A stretch of 64,000 nt of DNA from Bacteroidales bacterium (GTDB lineage Bacteria > Bacteroidota > Bacteroidia > Bacteroidales > UBA1402). The notes beneath the pieces were generated by a model. It ran no database searches. It saw only the letters and a program-made list of their open reading frames with translations, and had not been told where the DNA came from. Each line of letters opens with the position of its first letter. Position 1 is the first letter of the stretch. Shown here one piece after another: positions 37,326 to 46,676 of this stretch. The stretch lies in NCBI GenBank assembly GCA_017464285.1, contig JAFUDT010000002.1, positions 1 through 64,000 on the forward strand. The letters run 5' to 3'. A program made the position numbers and the translations under genes.

Positions 37326-38930
37326 ATGAAAATGCAAAAAATGCTTTTGCCCGTCCTGACGACGGGCCTGATACTGGGATTGACAGGCTGCCGCCCCGGC
37401 ACAGGAACGGACACAATAAAAACAGCCGGACGAACGAATATTTCTTCCGGGCAAGCGGGAACCCCCGGGGCCGTACCTGCCGCCCGAACGGAATCGGTGT
37501 CAAAGTTTCCGGCTTTTCCGCCCGAGGAGGTGACATCCGTGATGGATATGCAGCAGATGCAGGAGCAACTGGGGGCCCTGCCGCCTGAGCTCTGTCCTCA
37601 CGTGGACGACCCCAACCGGCCGCAGCAGATTACCCCGACGCATCCTTCCATGAAATTCTGGACCGATACGGAAGGCTATACACCACAATCGCCGGCAGGC
37701 TATCAGGTGAAACGTTCCCAGTGGGGCGAATGGACCAATTTTACGGAAAAGGAGGAGGCCTTGGGAGGTTACTCTCCACTTGATCCGCTGCGCTGTGAGG
37801 ACGGCCGTTACGTGAACGGTCGCCGGGATTGGGAAAAATACCGGCGGCCCGAAATCTGGCAGCATGTACAGCATGATATGTGGGGTGTAGTGCCCAAGAC
37901 TGCCGCCGGCCTGAAAGTGAGCTGGCAGTCGGAGACCTCCCAGCCGGAAGACTACCTGCTGGCCGACGGGCGCACAGTGCGCTATGTCAAGAAGCAGATG
38001 ACGGGCAAGGTCGATTGCTCCTTCTATCCGGAAATAAGGCATCAGCCTGAGATACAAGCTGTTCTTTACCAGCCGACGGCCGACTGGGCCACCCCGGCGG
38101 TGATTCAGTTGGGACGGGGAGTGGACCGCTTCCCTGATGATGTCTGCCTGCAGGAATGTTTCTCAAGAGGCTGGGGATATCTGGTTTTCGACTGTGCCAA
38201 ACTGCAGCCCGATCAGGGGCAATACCTCACCGACTATCTGATAGGTCTGCTCAACAAGGGCCATTGGCGGCAACCAGAAGACTGGGGGGCGATGGCTGCC
38301 TGGAGCTGGGGCATCAGCCGTATTATGGACCGTCTGGCCAAGGACTCCTCGGTGGATATTGCCAAAATAGCGGTGACAGGGCATTCCCGCTACGGCAAGA
38401 CGGCTCTGGTCGCCATGGCCTACGAACCGCGTCTTTCAACGGCCTACGTAAGCTGTTCGGGAGTGCTGGGCGCAGCCCCCATCCGCACTAACTGGGGTGA
38501 GAACCTGGAGGTGATAGCCTCCGAAGGCTCCTATCATTGGGCAGCCGGCAACATTTTCAAATGGGTAGGGCCCCTGCATGACGGTACGGACGGCAGTCAG
38601 CCGACCTACATGCCGCGTCGGCGTGAACTGCTCCGGGTCGATGCCCATCTGCTGATGGCATTGGCGGCTCCCCGGCCTGTCTTTGTCAATGCCGGCACCA
38701 CGGATGCCTGGGCCAATCCGACGGGTATGTACACTACCTGCCGCGACGCCTCGCCCGTCTGGCAACTTTATGGGTGCCCCGGACTGATCATGCAGGACCG
38801 TCTGCCCTTGCCAGACAAGGCCTATATCGAGGGGAATATCGGATTCCGCCTGCATAGCGGAGGCCACAACGACCGTCAGGACTGGCCGGCATTCGCAGCC
38901 TTTGCCGAAAAATACTGGGGGAGAAGATAG
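37326..38930 (+). CDS. CE15-like glucuronoyl esterase lipoprotein, copy 1
   Basis: 534 residues from ATG 37326, which begins a lipoprotein signal (TTGLILGLTGC). The alpha/beta hydrolase fold shows the nucleophile elbow TGHSRYGKTAL, followed by the CE15-typical NWGENLEVI stretch and ALAAPRPVFVNAGTTDAWANP, and a catalytic His near HSGGHNDRQDW. CE15 enzymes cut ester links between lignin and 4-O-methylglucuronate on xylan. The N-terminal 100 residues contain a Pro/Thr-rich linker and an unassigned part. The frame also opens at a TTG at 37233. A second CE15-like gene lies 3 kb away. Confidence 0.85.
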   Translation: MKMQKMLLPVLTTGLILGLTGCRPGTGTDTIKTAGRTNISSGQAGTPGAVPAARTESVSKFPAFPPEEVTSVMDMQQMQEQLGALPPELCPHVDDPNRPQQITPTHPSMKFWTDTEGYTPQSPAGYQVKRSQWGEWTNFTEKEEALGGYSPLDPLRCEDGRYVNGRRDWEKYRRPEIWQHVQHDMWGVVPKTAAGLKVSWQSETSQPEDYLLADGRTVRYVKKQMTGKVDCSFYPEIRHQPEIQAVLYQPTADWATPAVIQLGRGVDRFPDDVCLQECFSRGWGYLVFDCAKLQPDQGQYLTDYLIGLLNKGHWRQPEDWGAMAAWSWGISRIMDRLAKDSSVDIAKIAVTGHSRYGKTALVAMAYEPRLSTAYVSCSGVLGAAPIRTNWGENLEVIASEGSYHWAAGNIFKWVGPLHDGTDGSQPTYMPRRRELLRVDAHLLMALAAPRPVFVNAGTTDAWANPTGMYTTCRDASPVWQLYGCPGLIMQDRLPLPDKAYIEGNIGFRLHSGGHNDRQDWPAFAAFAEKYWGRR

Positions 38931-38932
38931 TC

Positions 38933-39126
38933 TGTCTCCGTGCCTTGCGCGCCATTTCGAACAACTCGGCAGGCAGATGACAGTAGCCCTGCGGGTTCTT
39001 GTGGGTCTGCCCGTTGGCGAACTCTACCTCGGTATCGGTCACTCCGTCTATCTGCTTGATATAATGCTCAGTTCCCCGGAAACAGCCTCCGGCCAGATAA
39101 ATGTCTTCCGTGATGTTGCTGGACAA
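38933..39126 (-). pseudogene. msrA: Internal-deletion remnant of msrA
   Basis: From ATG 39126 the frame encodes the start of a peptide methionine sulfoxide reductase A (IYLAGGCFRGTEHYIKQIDG, then VEFANGQT). It then jumps directly to a segment like the end of an Msr protein (KNPQGYCHLPAELFE). Most of the domain between is missing, and the usual CFWG is CFRG. The frame then runs into the end of the CE15 gene without a natural stop. A remnant of a once intact gene is the simplest reading. Confidence 0.7.
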
Positions 39127-39135
39127 AGTGTTATG

Positions 39136-40986
39136 TTATGACAGCTGCAGGTCGTAGAGCTTGCGGAAGGTGCCGCCCAGGGCCAGCAGCTCTTGGTGGG
39201 TCCCACACTCCACGATGCGGCCGTCCTGCAAGACACAGATCTGGTCGGCATTGCGGATGGTCGAGAGCCGGTGAGCAATGACGATGGTGGTACGGTTTTT
39301 CATCAGATTCTCCAGCGCATCCTGTACCAGCCGTTCGGATTCGGTGTCGAGAGCCGAGGTGGCTTCGTCCAGGATCAGGATGGGCGGGTTCTTCAGAACA
39401 GCCCGCGCGATGCTGATGCGCTGGCGCTGTCCGCCGGAGAGCTTGCCGCCGCGGTCGCCTATGTTGGTCTGATAGCCGTTTTCACTGGCCATGATAAACT
39501 CATGGGCATTGGCAATCTTGGCTGCCTCGACCACTTGTTCCATGGTGGCATCTTTCACTCCGAAAGCGATATTGTTGAAAAAGGTATCGTTGAACAGAAT
39601 AGCCTCCTGGCTGACATTGCCGATAAGAGCCCGCAGGTCCTTTTTACGGAAAGACCGTATGTCGGTGCCGTCAAGAGTGATGCTGCCAGCCTCGACATCG
39701 TAGAAACGGGGCAGCAGGTCGGCCAGGGTGGATTTGCCCGATCCCGACTGACCTACCAGGGCCAGGGTGCTGCCCTTAGGCAGTGTCAGGCAGATGTCCT
39801 TCAGCACAGGCTCGTTCTGGTAGCGGAAGTTGACGTGATGGTACTCGATGCACGATTTGAACTCGTTCAGCGCTGCCGGCTGCTGCGGATCCCTGATGGG
39901 ATTGTCGGCCAGCAGGATCTTGTCGATACGCTCCATGGAGGCCAGTCCCTTTTCGATGCTGTACCAAGCCTGGGAAAAGGATTTGGCCGGGTTGATGATA
40001 CTGTAGAAGATGACCAGATAATAGATGAACACCTGGGCCGAGAGGGCGGTGTTGTGCGAGAGGATGAGCGTGCCGCCGAACCACAGCACGATGGCGATGA
40101 TGGCTGTGCCGAGGAGTTCGCTCATCGGGTGGGCCAGTTGCTGACGGCGGAAAATGCGGGCCGTGATGCGGCGCAGCGTGTTGTTCTCTTCTTCAAAATG
40201 CCGGTAGGTCCGGTCTTCTGCATTGAATGATTTGATGATGCGCAGTCCCGAGAGCGTTTCCTCAATCTGGGAGAGGATCTGCCCCCATTTGTTCTGTCCC
40301 TCGCGCGAAGGTCTTTTGAGCTGCTTGCTCACCCGTCCCATCAGGAAGCCGGCTATGGGTAGCAACACCAGGACAAAGACGGTCAGCTCCCAGCTAAGGA
40401 CAATCATGGTGACAAAATAAATGACAATCATGATGAGGTTCTTGAAGAGCATGTCCAGAGAACTCATGATGGAAGTCTCCACCTCGGTCACGTCGCCCGA
40501 CATACGGGCGATGATATCTCCTTTACGCTCTTCTGAGAAGAATCCCAGCGGCAGTTCGAGAATTTTTCCGAAGATCATGTTGCGCAGGTCCCGAAGCACC
40601 GAAGTGCGGATGCGTATCATGTTGATCGAGGCCAGGTACATGAAGCCGGTTTTGAGCAGGGTCATACCGACCATGAACAGGCCCAGCATCAGCAGGGTGA
40701 ATCCGCCGCCGCGCGTGTCGATAAGGTGTAGCAGGTAGCAGTAGAAATTGTCTTTCAGGGCACTGCCTATCTCATTGAAGGGGAGGCTCCATACGTTTTC
40801 GTGATAGGGGTAGGTGCCGGTATTGATCTGGAACAGGATTTCCAGAATAGGAATGATCAGCGCAAAGGAAAACAGGCTGAACACAGTGGACAGAAGGTTG
40901 TTGAGAATGTTCAGGAAAACATCTCTTTTATAGGGCGGCACCAGCCGGAACAGCAGTCTGAAGAAATCCTTCATCGTGGAATGCAA
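39136..40986 (-). CDS. MsbA-like ABC transporter, fused permease and ATPase
   Basis: 616 residues. Six transmembrane helices (about 20-335) are followed by an ATPase domain with Walker A GQSGSGKST, signature LSGGQRQR, Walker B LILDEATSALD and the H-loop VIAHRLS. The type is a homodimeric exporter of lipids or drugs; MsbA-type lipid A-core flipping is the most common role in this group. ATG 40974 is an alternative start. The msrA remnant follows nine bases after its stop. Confidence 0.9.
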   Translation of the reverse strand: MHSTMKDFFRLLFRLVPPYKRDVFLNILNNLLSTVFSLFSFALIIPILEILFQINTGTYPYHENVWSLPFNEIGSALKDNFYCYLLHLIDTRGGGFTLLMLGLFMVGMTLLKTGFMYLASINMIRIRTSVLRDLRNMIFGKILELPLGFFSEERKGDIIARMSGDVTEVETSIMSSLDMLFKNLIMIVIYFVTMIVLSWELTVFVLVLLPIAGFLMGRVSKQLKRPSREGQNKWGQILSQIEETLSGLRIIKSFNAEDRTYRHFEEENNTLRRITARIFRRQQLAHPMSELLGTAIIAIVLWFGGTLILSHNTALSAQVFIYYLVIFYSIINPAKSFSQAWYSIEKGLASMERIDKILLADNPIRDPQQPAALNEFKSCIEYHHVNFRYQNEPVLKDICLTLPKGSTLALVGQSGSGKSTLADLLPRFYDVEAGSITLDGTDIRSFRKKDLRALIGNVSQEAILFNDTFFNNIAFGVKDATMEQVVEAAKIANAHEFIMASENGYQTNIGDRGGKLSGGQRQRISIARAVLKNPPILILDEATSALDTESERLVQDALENLMKNRTTIVIAHRLSTIRNADQICVLQDGRIVECGTHQELLALGGTFRKLYDLQLS

Positions 40987-41055
40987 TTAGTCGGCAGCGG
41001 GCAGGGAAGTACGGTTGTCATTTTCCAGGGCTCAGGCCGAACAGCCAGTCTATTA

Positions 41056-41102
41056 ATGAAAAAGAGGCAGAATCTTTTGATTCAATTGATCTTGCCTCTT
41101 TG
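41056..41102 (-). terminator. Terminator of tRNA-Glu
   Basis: AAAGAGGCA (41061-41069) and TGCCTCTTT (41093-41101) form a hairpin which, read on the minus strand after the tRNA, ends in TTTTT. The rest of the 364-base stretch 40987-41349 holds the tRNA-Glu and AT-rich sequence before the thioredoxin-like gene. Confidence 0.65.
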
Positions 41103-41104
41103 AG

Positions 41105-41177
41105 TAGCGGATCCGGGAATCGAACCCGGGTTTTAGCCGTGAGAGAGCCACGTCCTAGGCCACTAGACGAAACCGCC
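41105..41177 (-). tRNA. tRNA-Glu (anticodon CTC)
   Basis: Read on the minus strand: GGCGGTT...TCGTCTAG D arm, anticodon loop CTCTCAC (anticodon CTC, codon GAG), T arm CCGGGTTCGATTCCCGG, and a 3' end ATCCGCTA. The acceptor stem pairs G1-U72, G2-C71, C3-G70, G4-C69, G5-C68, with a U6-U67 mismatch, and U7-A66. Aside from that mismatch the fold is normal. Confidence 0.88.
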
Positions 41178-41349
41178 ATGCTGCCAACAATTTCTTGTTA
41201 ACGGGTGCAAAGTTAGCAAGAAGTTTTGAATCTGAAATACCCCAGCGCATTTTTTTTATTTGTTCGGCATGTTTTTGGATTATTTTCGGACATTTCTTTG
41301 TACCTTGGCCTGCGTAAAAACAGCATGTCAACACCATAGTAATCCGACG

Positions 41350-41874
41350 ATGAAAAGCGTTTTCAGCAGACTCCTGCCTCTTCTCTCCTGCAGTCTTGCA
41401 CTGCTTGCCTTCGGCACCTGCATTTCGGAGAAAACCTCCAGCTATGTCCGGGTGGGCGACAAACTACCCGCTTTCAGTGTGACGATGAACGACGGACAAA
41501 TTATCTCGAACGACTCTCTGAAGGGAAGTTTTTCCCTGGTGATGTTCTTCCACACCACCTGCAGCGATTGCCAGCAGACCCTGCCCTATATCCAGCAGGC
41601 CTACGAGTCTTTTCCCGAAGTCCGTTTTGTCCTGATCTCAAGAGCAGAGACAGACGATTCCCTGTCGGCCTACTGGCAGCAGCATCAATTGACTGTACCA
41701 TACTCCGCCCAGAGCGACCGACAGATTTATGAGCTGTTTGCCACCTCGGTGGTGCCGCGCATTTATCTTTGCGATCCCGGAACGGTGGTCATGAAGGCCT
41801 ATGACGATCAGGTGGCCGTCCATGCGGAGACCATCCTGGACGATCTGCATCAGCTGACAGTCCAAGGACGCTGA
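41350..41874 (+). CDS. Thioredoxin-like thiol-disulfide lipoprotein
   Basis: 174 residues from ATG 41350 with a lipoprotein signal (LALLAFGTC). The TlpA/ResA-like fold has a CSDC active site (FFHTTCSDCQQTLP) and a cis-Pro motif (SVVPRIYL). Such envelope proteins reduce or exchange disulfides outside the cytoplasm. The longer frame from 41260 overlaps the tRNA promoter side and lacks a signal. The following esterase starts 54 bases later. Confidence 0.85.
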   Translation: MKSVFSRLLPLLSCSLALLAFGTCISEKTSSYVRVGDKLPAFSVTMNDGQIISNDSLKGSFSLVMFFHTTCSDCQQTLPYIQQAYESFPEVRFVLISRAETDDSLSAYWQQHQLTVPYSAQSDRQIYELFATSVVPRIYLCDPGTVVMKAYDDQVAVHAETILDDLHQLTVQGR

Positions 41875-41927
41875 CCGCTGCCTTAAGGGACACTGATTTG
41901 AGTAATTATCCATATTATTCCAAAGCA

Positions 41928-43331
41928 ATGAAAAAGATCGGTTTTATGCTGCTTTGCTGCCTACTGTCAGGCCTGGGCTGTCTCAGCGCCCAGAGTGCCG
42001 ATCCGGCGGCAAGCATTCCTGTCAACTACGACGAAAACAACGTCGGTGACTATAGAGACGGGCTGCCTGATCTTCTGGTCTTCAACAACGGAAAACGTGT
42101 AAAAAATGCACGGCAGTGGCAGCGGCGCCGGGCAGAAATCCTGCGCCTGTTCGAAGACAATGAATACGGCCGCTGGCCGGTTGCCAAACCCAAACTGCGC
42201 TACGACCTGCAAGTGGACGAAGGACTTGGTGGAGCGGCCATCCGCAAGCAAGTGACCCTGTACTTTTCCGACGACAATGAGGGACCGCGTGTGGAGGTGC
42301 TTGTCTATCTGCCTAAAAACGCCCAGGCGGCCAGCCCCTTGCTGCTCAATCTGAGTTTTTTCCAGAACAGTTTCTCAGTCATGGAACCCGGACTGAAACC
42401 CGGTCACCGTTGGGACCGTGAAACCGGCAAACTGCTGGATATTCCTGCTATGCCGACGGGAATGGGTAGCCGTCCGACGGAACAGGGCGCGGACACTTCA
42501 CGGATGGCCCGGGCTGCGCAGGTGCGTCAGGCTCAGGCCGCCCAGGCCGAGCATCGGGCCAATCAGAACAACCGGGCTGGCGGATTCGGTATGAGTGCTA
42601 CCATCCAGAAGTTCCTGGAAGCCGGCTTCGGTTTTGCGACACTCTGTTATACGGACATCACACCGGATTTCCAGGACAACAACGAACTCGGAATCCGCGG
42701 CCTCTATCATAAAAAGGGGGCTCCACGGGCCTCCGACGACTGGGGCAGCATCAGTGCATGGGCTTTCGGTGTGAGCTATGTGATGGACTATTTTGAAAAG
42801 GATCCCGATATCGATGCCAGTCGGATTGCCCTGACAGGCTGTTCACGCCTGGGCAAGACCACCCTCTGGACCGGAGCCGTCGAGCCGCGCATCGCTGTAG
42901 TGATTCCGAGTTGTTCTGGCGAAGGCGGTGCTGCCATGAGTCGCCGCAACTGGGGTGAAACCGTAGCCCATCTGACGGCCGAATCGCGTTTTCCCTATCA
43001 GTTCTGCCCACAATATGCCTATTGGGCCGACAAAGTGTACCAGATGCCTGTCGATGCCCACATGCTCGTGGCTCTGATAGCCCCCCGCCCCTTACTGCTG
43101 CAGACCGGTGTCACCGACAATTGGTCCGACCCCAAGGGCGAGTGGCTGTCGCTGGTCGAAGCCAAGTCCGTCTATCGTCTGCTGGGCAAGGATGTGCCCC
43201 AGAGCGATGAATTCCCCGGTGTCGAGCAGCCCTATTACACCACCCTGGGCTATGTGATGCACGACGGCAAACACGGTGTCCTGCCTCAGGACTGGGACTA
43301 CTACCTCGAATTTCTGAAACGACATTTATAA
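41928..43331 (+). CDS. CE15-like glucuronoyl esterase, copy 2
   Basis: 467 residues from ATG 41928, with an export signal (LLCCLLSGLGCLSAQ; SPI or SPII). The nucleophile elbow reads TGCSRLGKTT (Gly-Cys-Ser-Arg-Leu-Gly-Lys) where copy 1 has GHSRYGK, and it keeps NWGETVAHLT and LIAPRPLLLQTGVTDNWSDP and a C-terminal HDGKHG His. A low-complexity Ala/Gln/Arg insert (about 200-225) is unusual. Expected substrate is a glucuronate ester of plant xylan. It is 53 bases after the thioredoxin-like gene and 22 before ridA. Confidence 0.85.
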   Translation: MKKIGFMLLCCLLSGLGCLSAQSADPAASIPVNYDENNVGDYRDGLPDLLVFNNGKRVKNARQWQRRRAEILRLFEDNEYGRWPVAKPKLRYDLQVDEGLGGAAIRKQVTLYFSDDNEGPRVEVLVYLPKNAQAASPLLLNLSFFQNSFSVMEPGLKPGHRWDRETGKLLDIPAMPTGMGSRPTEQGADTSRMARAAQVRQAQAAQAEHRANQNNRAGGFGMSATIQKFLEAGFGFATLCYTDITPDFQDNNELGIRGLYHKKGAPRASDDWGSISAWAFGVSYVMDYFEKDPDIDASRIALTGCSRLGKTTLWTGAVEPRIAVVIPSCSGEGGAAMSRRNWGETVAHLTAESRFPYQFCPQYAYWADKVYQMPVDAHMLVALIAPRPLLLQTGVTDNWSDPKGEWLSLVEAKSVYRLLGKDVPQSDEFPGVEQPYYTTLGYVMHDGKHGVLPQDWDYYLEFLKRHL

Positions 43332-43353
43332 TCGACCATATCATCATCAATAT

Positions 43354-43728
43354 ATGAAAGCAGTCAGTACCTCTCAGGCTCCCGGGGCCATCGGCCCCTA
43401 CAGTCAGGCCGTCCAGGCAGGCGGTTTTGTCTACACATCCGGCCAGTTGCCTATCGATCCGGCCACCGGTTCCTTCCCCCAGGGCGGCATTCAGGCGCAG
43501 ACCCGTCAGTCGCTGCTCAATGTGCAGGCCATATTGACGGCCGCCGGCCTGGACTTGTCTCATGTAGTGAAAACGACAGTTTTTCTGGCTGATATGAACG
43601 ATTTCGCCGCCATGAATGCGGTCTATGCTTCTTTTTTCTCCGAACCCTATCCGGCTCGCTCTGCCGTGGCAGTGAAGACCTTGCCCAAGAATGCCCTGGT
43701 CGAAATCGAGGTAGTGGCGGCAGAATAA
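43354..43728 (+). CDS. ridA: RidA-family enamine/imine deaminase
   Basis: 124 residues, the full family length. Conserved features include GPYSQAVQAGGFVYTSGQ, the active-site Arg in PARSAVAV, and the C-terminal ALVEIEVVA. RidA hydrolyses reactive enamines/imines formed by PLP enzymes such as threonine dehydratase. Ends just before a terminator shared with dnaK. Confidence 0.95.
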   Translation: MKAVSTSQAPGAIGPYSQAVQAGGFVYTSGQLPIDPATGSFPQGGIQAQTRQSLLNVQAILTAAGLDLSHVVKTTVFLADMNDFAAMNAVYASFFSEPYPARSAVAVKTLPKNALVEIEVVAAE

Positions 43729-43731
43729 AAA

Positions 43732-43763
43732 AACGGGTGCCGAGATGGGAGTCGGCACCCGTT
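43732..43763. terminator. Terminator between ridA and dnaK
   Basis: AACGGGTGCCGA (43732-43743) pairs with TCGGCACCCGTT (43752-43763). The A run before it forms a T run on the minus strand, so it serves dnaK clearly and ridA possibly. Confidence 0.75.
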
Positions 43764-43786
43764 CAAATTGGTTGTATTCCGGAGGT

Positions 43787-45703
43787 TTACTTCACCTCCT
43801 CGAAATCCACATCGGTTACGTTGTCATCCTTGCCGCCCTGGTTGCCGCCTTGCTGGCCGGTCTGACCGTAGTCGGCACCCGGCTGCGGACCTCCCTGGGC
43901 GTTGCTTTGGTTATACATATCCTGAGAGGCGGCCTGGAAGATGCGGTTCAGTTCGGCTTGGGCAGCATCAATGCCTGCCAGATCCTGGTTCTTGTGAGCT
44001 TCTTTGAGCTTGTCCAATGCTCCCTGGATTTCAGCCTTCTTGTCGGCTGGCAGTTTGTCACCCAGTTCTTCGAGCTGTTTCTCAGTCTGGAAAATGACGC
44101 TGTCGGCCTGGTTGAGCTTGTCGATGCGCTCTTTCTCTTTTTTGTCGGCTTCGGCATTGGCGGCAGCCTCGTCCTTCATACGCTGGATCTCGGCGTCGGT
44201 CAGGCCGCTCGAAGCCTCGATACGGATGCTCTGTTCCTTGCCGGTAGCCTTATCCTTGGCTGACACATTCAGAATGCCGTTGGCATCGAGGTCGAAGGTG
44301 ACCTCGATCTGAGGAACGCCGCGGCGGGCAGCAGGAATGCCGTCCAAGTGGAAGCGGCCGATGGTCTTGTTGTCCTTGGCCATGGAACGCTCACCCTGCA
44401 GGACGTGGATTTCGACCGAAGGCTGGTTGTCGACAGCCGTCGAGAAGATCTCCGATTTCTTGGTCGGGATGGTGGTGTTGGCTTCGATCAGTTTGGTCAT
44501 GACACCGCCCAGGGTCTCGATACCCAGTGACAGCGGGGTGACATCCAGCAGCAGGACATCCTTGACTTCGCCCGTCAGCACGGCACCTTGGATAGCGGCA
44601 CCGACAGCGACCACTTCGTCGGGGTTGACGCCCTTGGACGGGGTCTTGCCGAAGAACTTCTCTACCAGAGCCTGAATGGCCGGAATACGAGTCGAACCGC
44701 CCACGAGGATAACCTCGTCAATGTCGGAGGCCTTCAAACCGGCGTCGGACAGAGCCTTGCGGCAGGGCTCGACACAAGCCTGGATGTAACGGTCGGCCAG
44801 TTTTTCGAACTGGGCGCGGGTCAGGGTCTTGACCAAGTGTTTGGGCACGCCGTTCACAGGCATGATATACGGCAGATTGATTTCGGTAGAATTGGAACTC
44901 GAAAGCTCGATTTTAGCCTTCTCGGCAGCTTCTTTCAGACGCTGCAGGGCCATCGGATCCTTGCGCAAGTCGATGCCTTCCTCCTTATTGAATTCTTCGG
45001 CCAGCCAGTCAATAATGGCCTGATCGAAGTCGTCACCGCCCAGATGAGTGTCACCGTTGGTAGACTTGACTTCGAAGACACCGTCACCCAATTCCAGGAT
45101 AGAGATATCGAACGTACCGCCACCCAGGTCGAAGACGGCAATCTTCATATCCTTGTTCTTCTTGTCCAGTCCATAGGCCAGAGCGGCAGCCGTAGGCTCG
45201 TTGACGATACGGCGTACCTTCAGCCCGGCGATTTCACCGGCTTCCTTGGTGGCCTGACGCTGTGAGTCGCTGAAGTAGGCGGGCACGGTGATGACAGCTT
45301 CGCTGACTTCCTGTCCCAGATAGTCTTCGGCGGTCTTCTTCATCTTCTGAAGAATCATGGCCGAAATTTCCTGCGGCGTGTAGAGTCGGCCGTCGATATC
45401 GACGCGCGGAGTGTTGTTGTCACCACGGACCACGGAGTAGGCCATACGGTTGATATCGCCCGTCACGTGGTCATATTTTTCACCCATCAGACGCTTGATG
45501 GAGGAAATGGTCTTTTTCGGATTGGTGATGGCCTGACGTTTGGCAGGATCACCTACTTTACGTTCGCCTCCGTCGATAAAGGCCACGATGGAGGGGGTGG
45601 TGCGTTTTCCTTCGCTGTTGGCGATGACTACCGGGTCGTTCCCTTCAAGAACGGCCACGCACGAATTGGTAGTACCCAGGTCAATTCCTATAATCTTTCC
45701 CAT
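43787..45703 (-). CDS. dnaK: Molecular chaperone DnaK
   Basis: 638 residues from ATG 45703 ([21 protein letters not shown]); the frame continues upstream to 45790 without homologous sequence. The ATPase domain has [15 protein letters not shown] and GGSTRIP, followed by the substrate-binding part and a Gln/Gly-rich tail ending FEEVK, the EEVD-like end seen in Bacteroidota. DnaK folds cytoplasmic proteins with DnaJ/GrpE, neither of which is in this window. Upstream lies a GGCAC-N4-TTTGTT element shared with hsp20. Confidence 0.98.
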   Translation of the reverse strand: MGKIIGIDLGTTNSCVAVLEGNDPVVIANSEGKRTTPSIVAFIDGGERKVGDPAKRQAITNPKKTISSIKRLMGEKYDHVTGDINRMAYSVVRGDNNTPRVDIDGRLYTPQEISAMILQKMKKTAEDYLGQEVSEAVITVPAYFSDSQRQATKEAGEIAGLKVRRIVNEPTAAALAYGLDKKNKDMKIAVFDLGGGTFDISILELGDGVFEVKSTNGDTHLGGDDFDQAIIDWLAEEFNKEEGIDLRKDPMALQRLKEAAEKAKIELSSSNSTEINLPYIMPVNGVPKHLVKTLTRAQFEKLADRYIQACVEPCRKALSDAGLKASDIDEVILVGGSTRIPAIQALVEKFFGKTPSKGVNPDEVVAVGAAIQGAVLTGEVKDVLLLDVTPLSLGIETLGGVMTKLIEANTTIPTKKSEIFSTAVDNQPSVEIHVLQGERSMAKDNKTIGRFHLDGIPAARRGVPQIEVTFDLDANGILNVSAKDKATGKEQSIRIEASSGLTDAEIQRMKDEAAANAEADKKEKERIDKLNQADSVIFQTEKQLEELGDKLPADKKAEIQGALDKLKEAHKNQDLAGIDAAQAELNRIFQAASQDMYNQSNAQGGPQPGADYGQTGQQGGNQGGKDDNVTDVDFEEVK

Positions 45704-45773
45704 AGTTGTATGATTTTTGTTGTTTGTTGTTTCGTTGTTGTCTGTTGTTCCGCGAAGGGAACGCCGTTTTTCA

Positions 45774-45790
45774 AACAAATGTTGTGCCAA
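45774..45790 (-). promoter_or_regulatory. Candidate heat-shock-gene promoter element upstream of dnaK
   Basis: On the minus strand this reads TTGGCACAACATTTGTT. TGGCAC-N5-TTGT is close to the sigma-54 -24/-12 form TGGCAC-N5-TTGC. If used, the start would be about 12 bases downstream, leaving a leader of about 58 bases. A housekeeping reading (AACATTTG as a poor TAnnTTTG) lacks a -33 box. Confidence 0.35.
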
Positions 45791-45913
45791 AAGGGAAAGA
45801 GGTGTTTGGCAGTGTGAAGCGTGTCAGTTTTTCTGACATTTCGGCAGAATAAGATGGTCTCTCAGCACTTGGAAGAGAGATCTGAGCGTCTTTCGGGAAA
45901 ACAAGACAAGAGA

Positions 45914-46669
45914 TCAGAGCAGGTTGAATCGGAGATGTTCGGCGTCGAAGCAGAGGTGAGTGCTGGGAAAATAGCCGGGGAGGGCAACGGCCAGTTCCCG
46001 GGGGGTGCCGACGGCCAAGGGCAGGTCTCGGCCCATCAGCCACAGGCGGTCGGCTGTCTGGAGAGCCAGATCCAGGTCGTGGGTCGAGAGCAGCAGGGTC
46101 TTGCCCATTTTGTGGGCAAGACCCTGAAGCAATAGCATGATATCCACTTTGCTGGGAAAATCCAGGAAGGCGGTGGGCTCGTCGAGCAGAATCATTGGCG
46201 TGCCTTGTGCCAGGGCTTTGGCAATCATCACTTTTTGCCGTTCACCGTCGCTGAGGGTGGCGATTTGCCGCTCCGTGAGCGGACGGATGCCCACCTGGTC
46301 TATAGCCTGGTCCACCTGCTCGTGATCGGCCTCAGTGAGTTTGCCCCAAAAATTGGTGTAGGGACTGCGACCCATGGCCACCAAGTCGCGCACGGTGACG
46401 CCGGCTGTGCGCACGCGGTCGGTCAGGACGATGCCCACCAGGGTGCTCAGATGACGCGGTGAGATGTCCTTGAGCAGCTGCCCGTCAAGTCTGATTTCGC
46501 CTGCCAAGGCGGGTTGGAAGGCTGCCAGTGTCCGGAGCAACGTGCTCTTGCCGATGCCGTTGGCACCCAGCAGGCAGCATAGTTCACCCTGGTGCAAAGT
46601 GGCCGACAGCGGTCCGGCGACCGAATGGCTGGGATAACCGATGACAAGTTCTTCAAGCTGACAGTTCAT
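45914..46669 (-). CDS. btuD: Cobalamin ABC importer ATPase (BtuD-like)
   Basis: 251 residues. Walker A GANGIGKSTLLRT, signature LSDGERQKVMIA (a D-G-E form in place of LSGGQ), Walker B ILLDEPTAFLD and LLSTHDLD. It belongs to the FecE/BtuD/HmuV group of ATPases for iron-siderophore, heme or B12 import. Its place at the end of a riboswitch-controlled operon with BtuB/BtuG-like proteins points to cobalamin. Starts seven bases after btuC. Confidence 0.9.
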   Translation of the reverse strand: MNCQLEELVIGYPSHSVAGPLSATLHQGELCCLLGANGIGKSTLLRTLAAFQPALAGEIRLDGQLLKDISPRHLSTLVGIVLTDRVRTAGVTVRDLVAMGRSPYTNFWGKLTEADHEQVDQAIDQVGIRPLTERQIATLSDGERQKVMIAKALAQGTPMILLDEPTAFLDFPSKVDIMLLLQGLAHKMGKTLLLSTHDLDLALQTADRLWLMGRDLPLAVGTPRELAVALPGYFPSTHLCFDAEHLRFNLL

Positions 46670-46676
46670 GGCCTTG

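Noticed and set aside
29924..43331. Treating GH43 and CE15 genes as a full polysaccharide utilization locus
   Set aside because: No SusC/SusD pair or local regulator is present, and core genes are interleaved.
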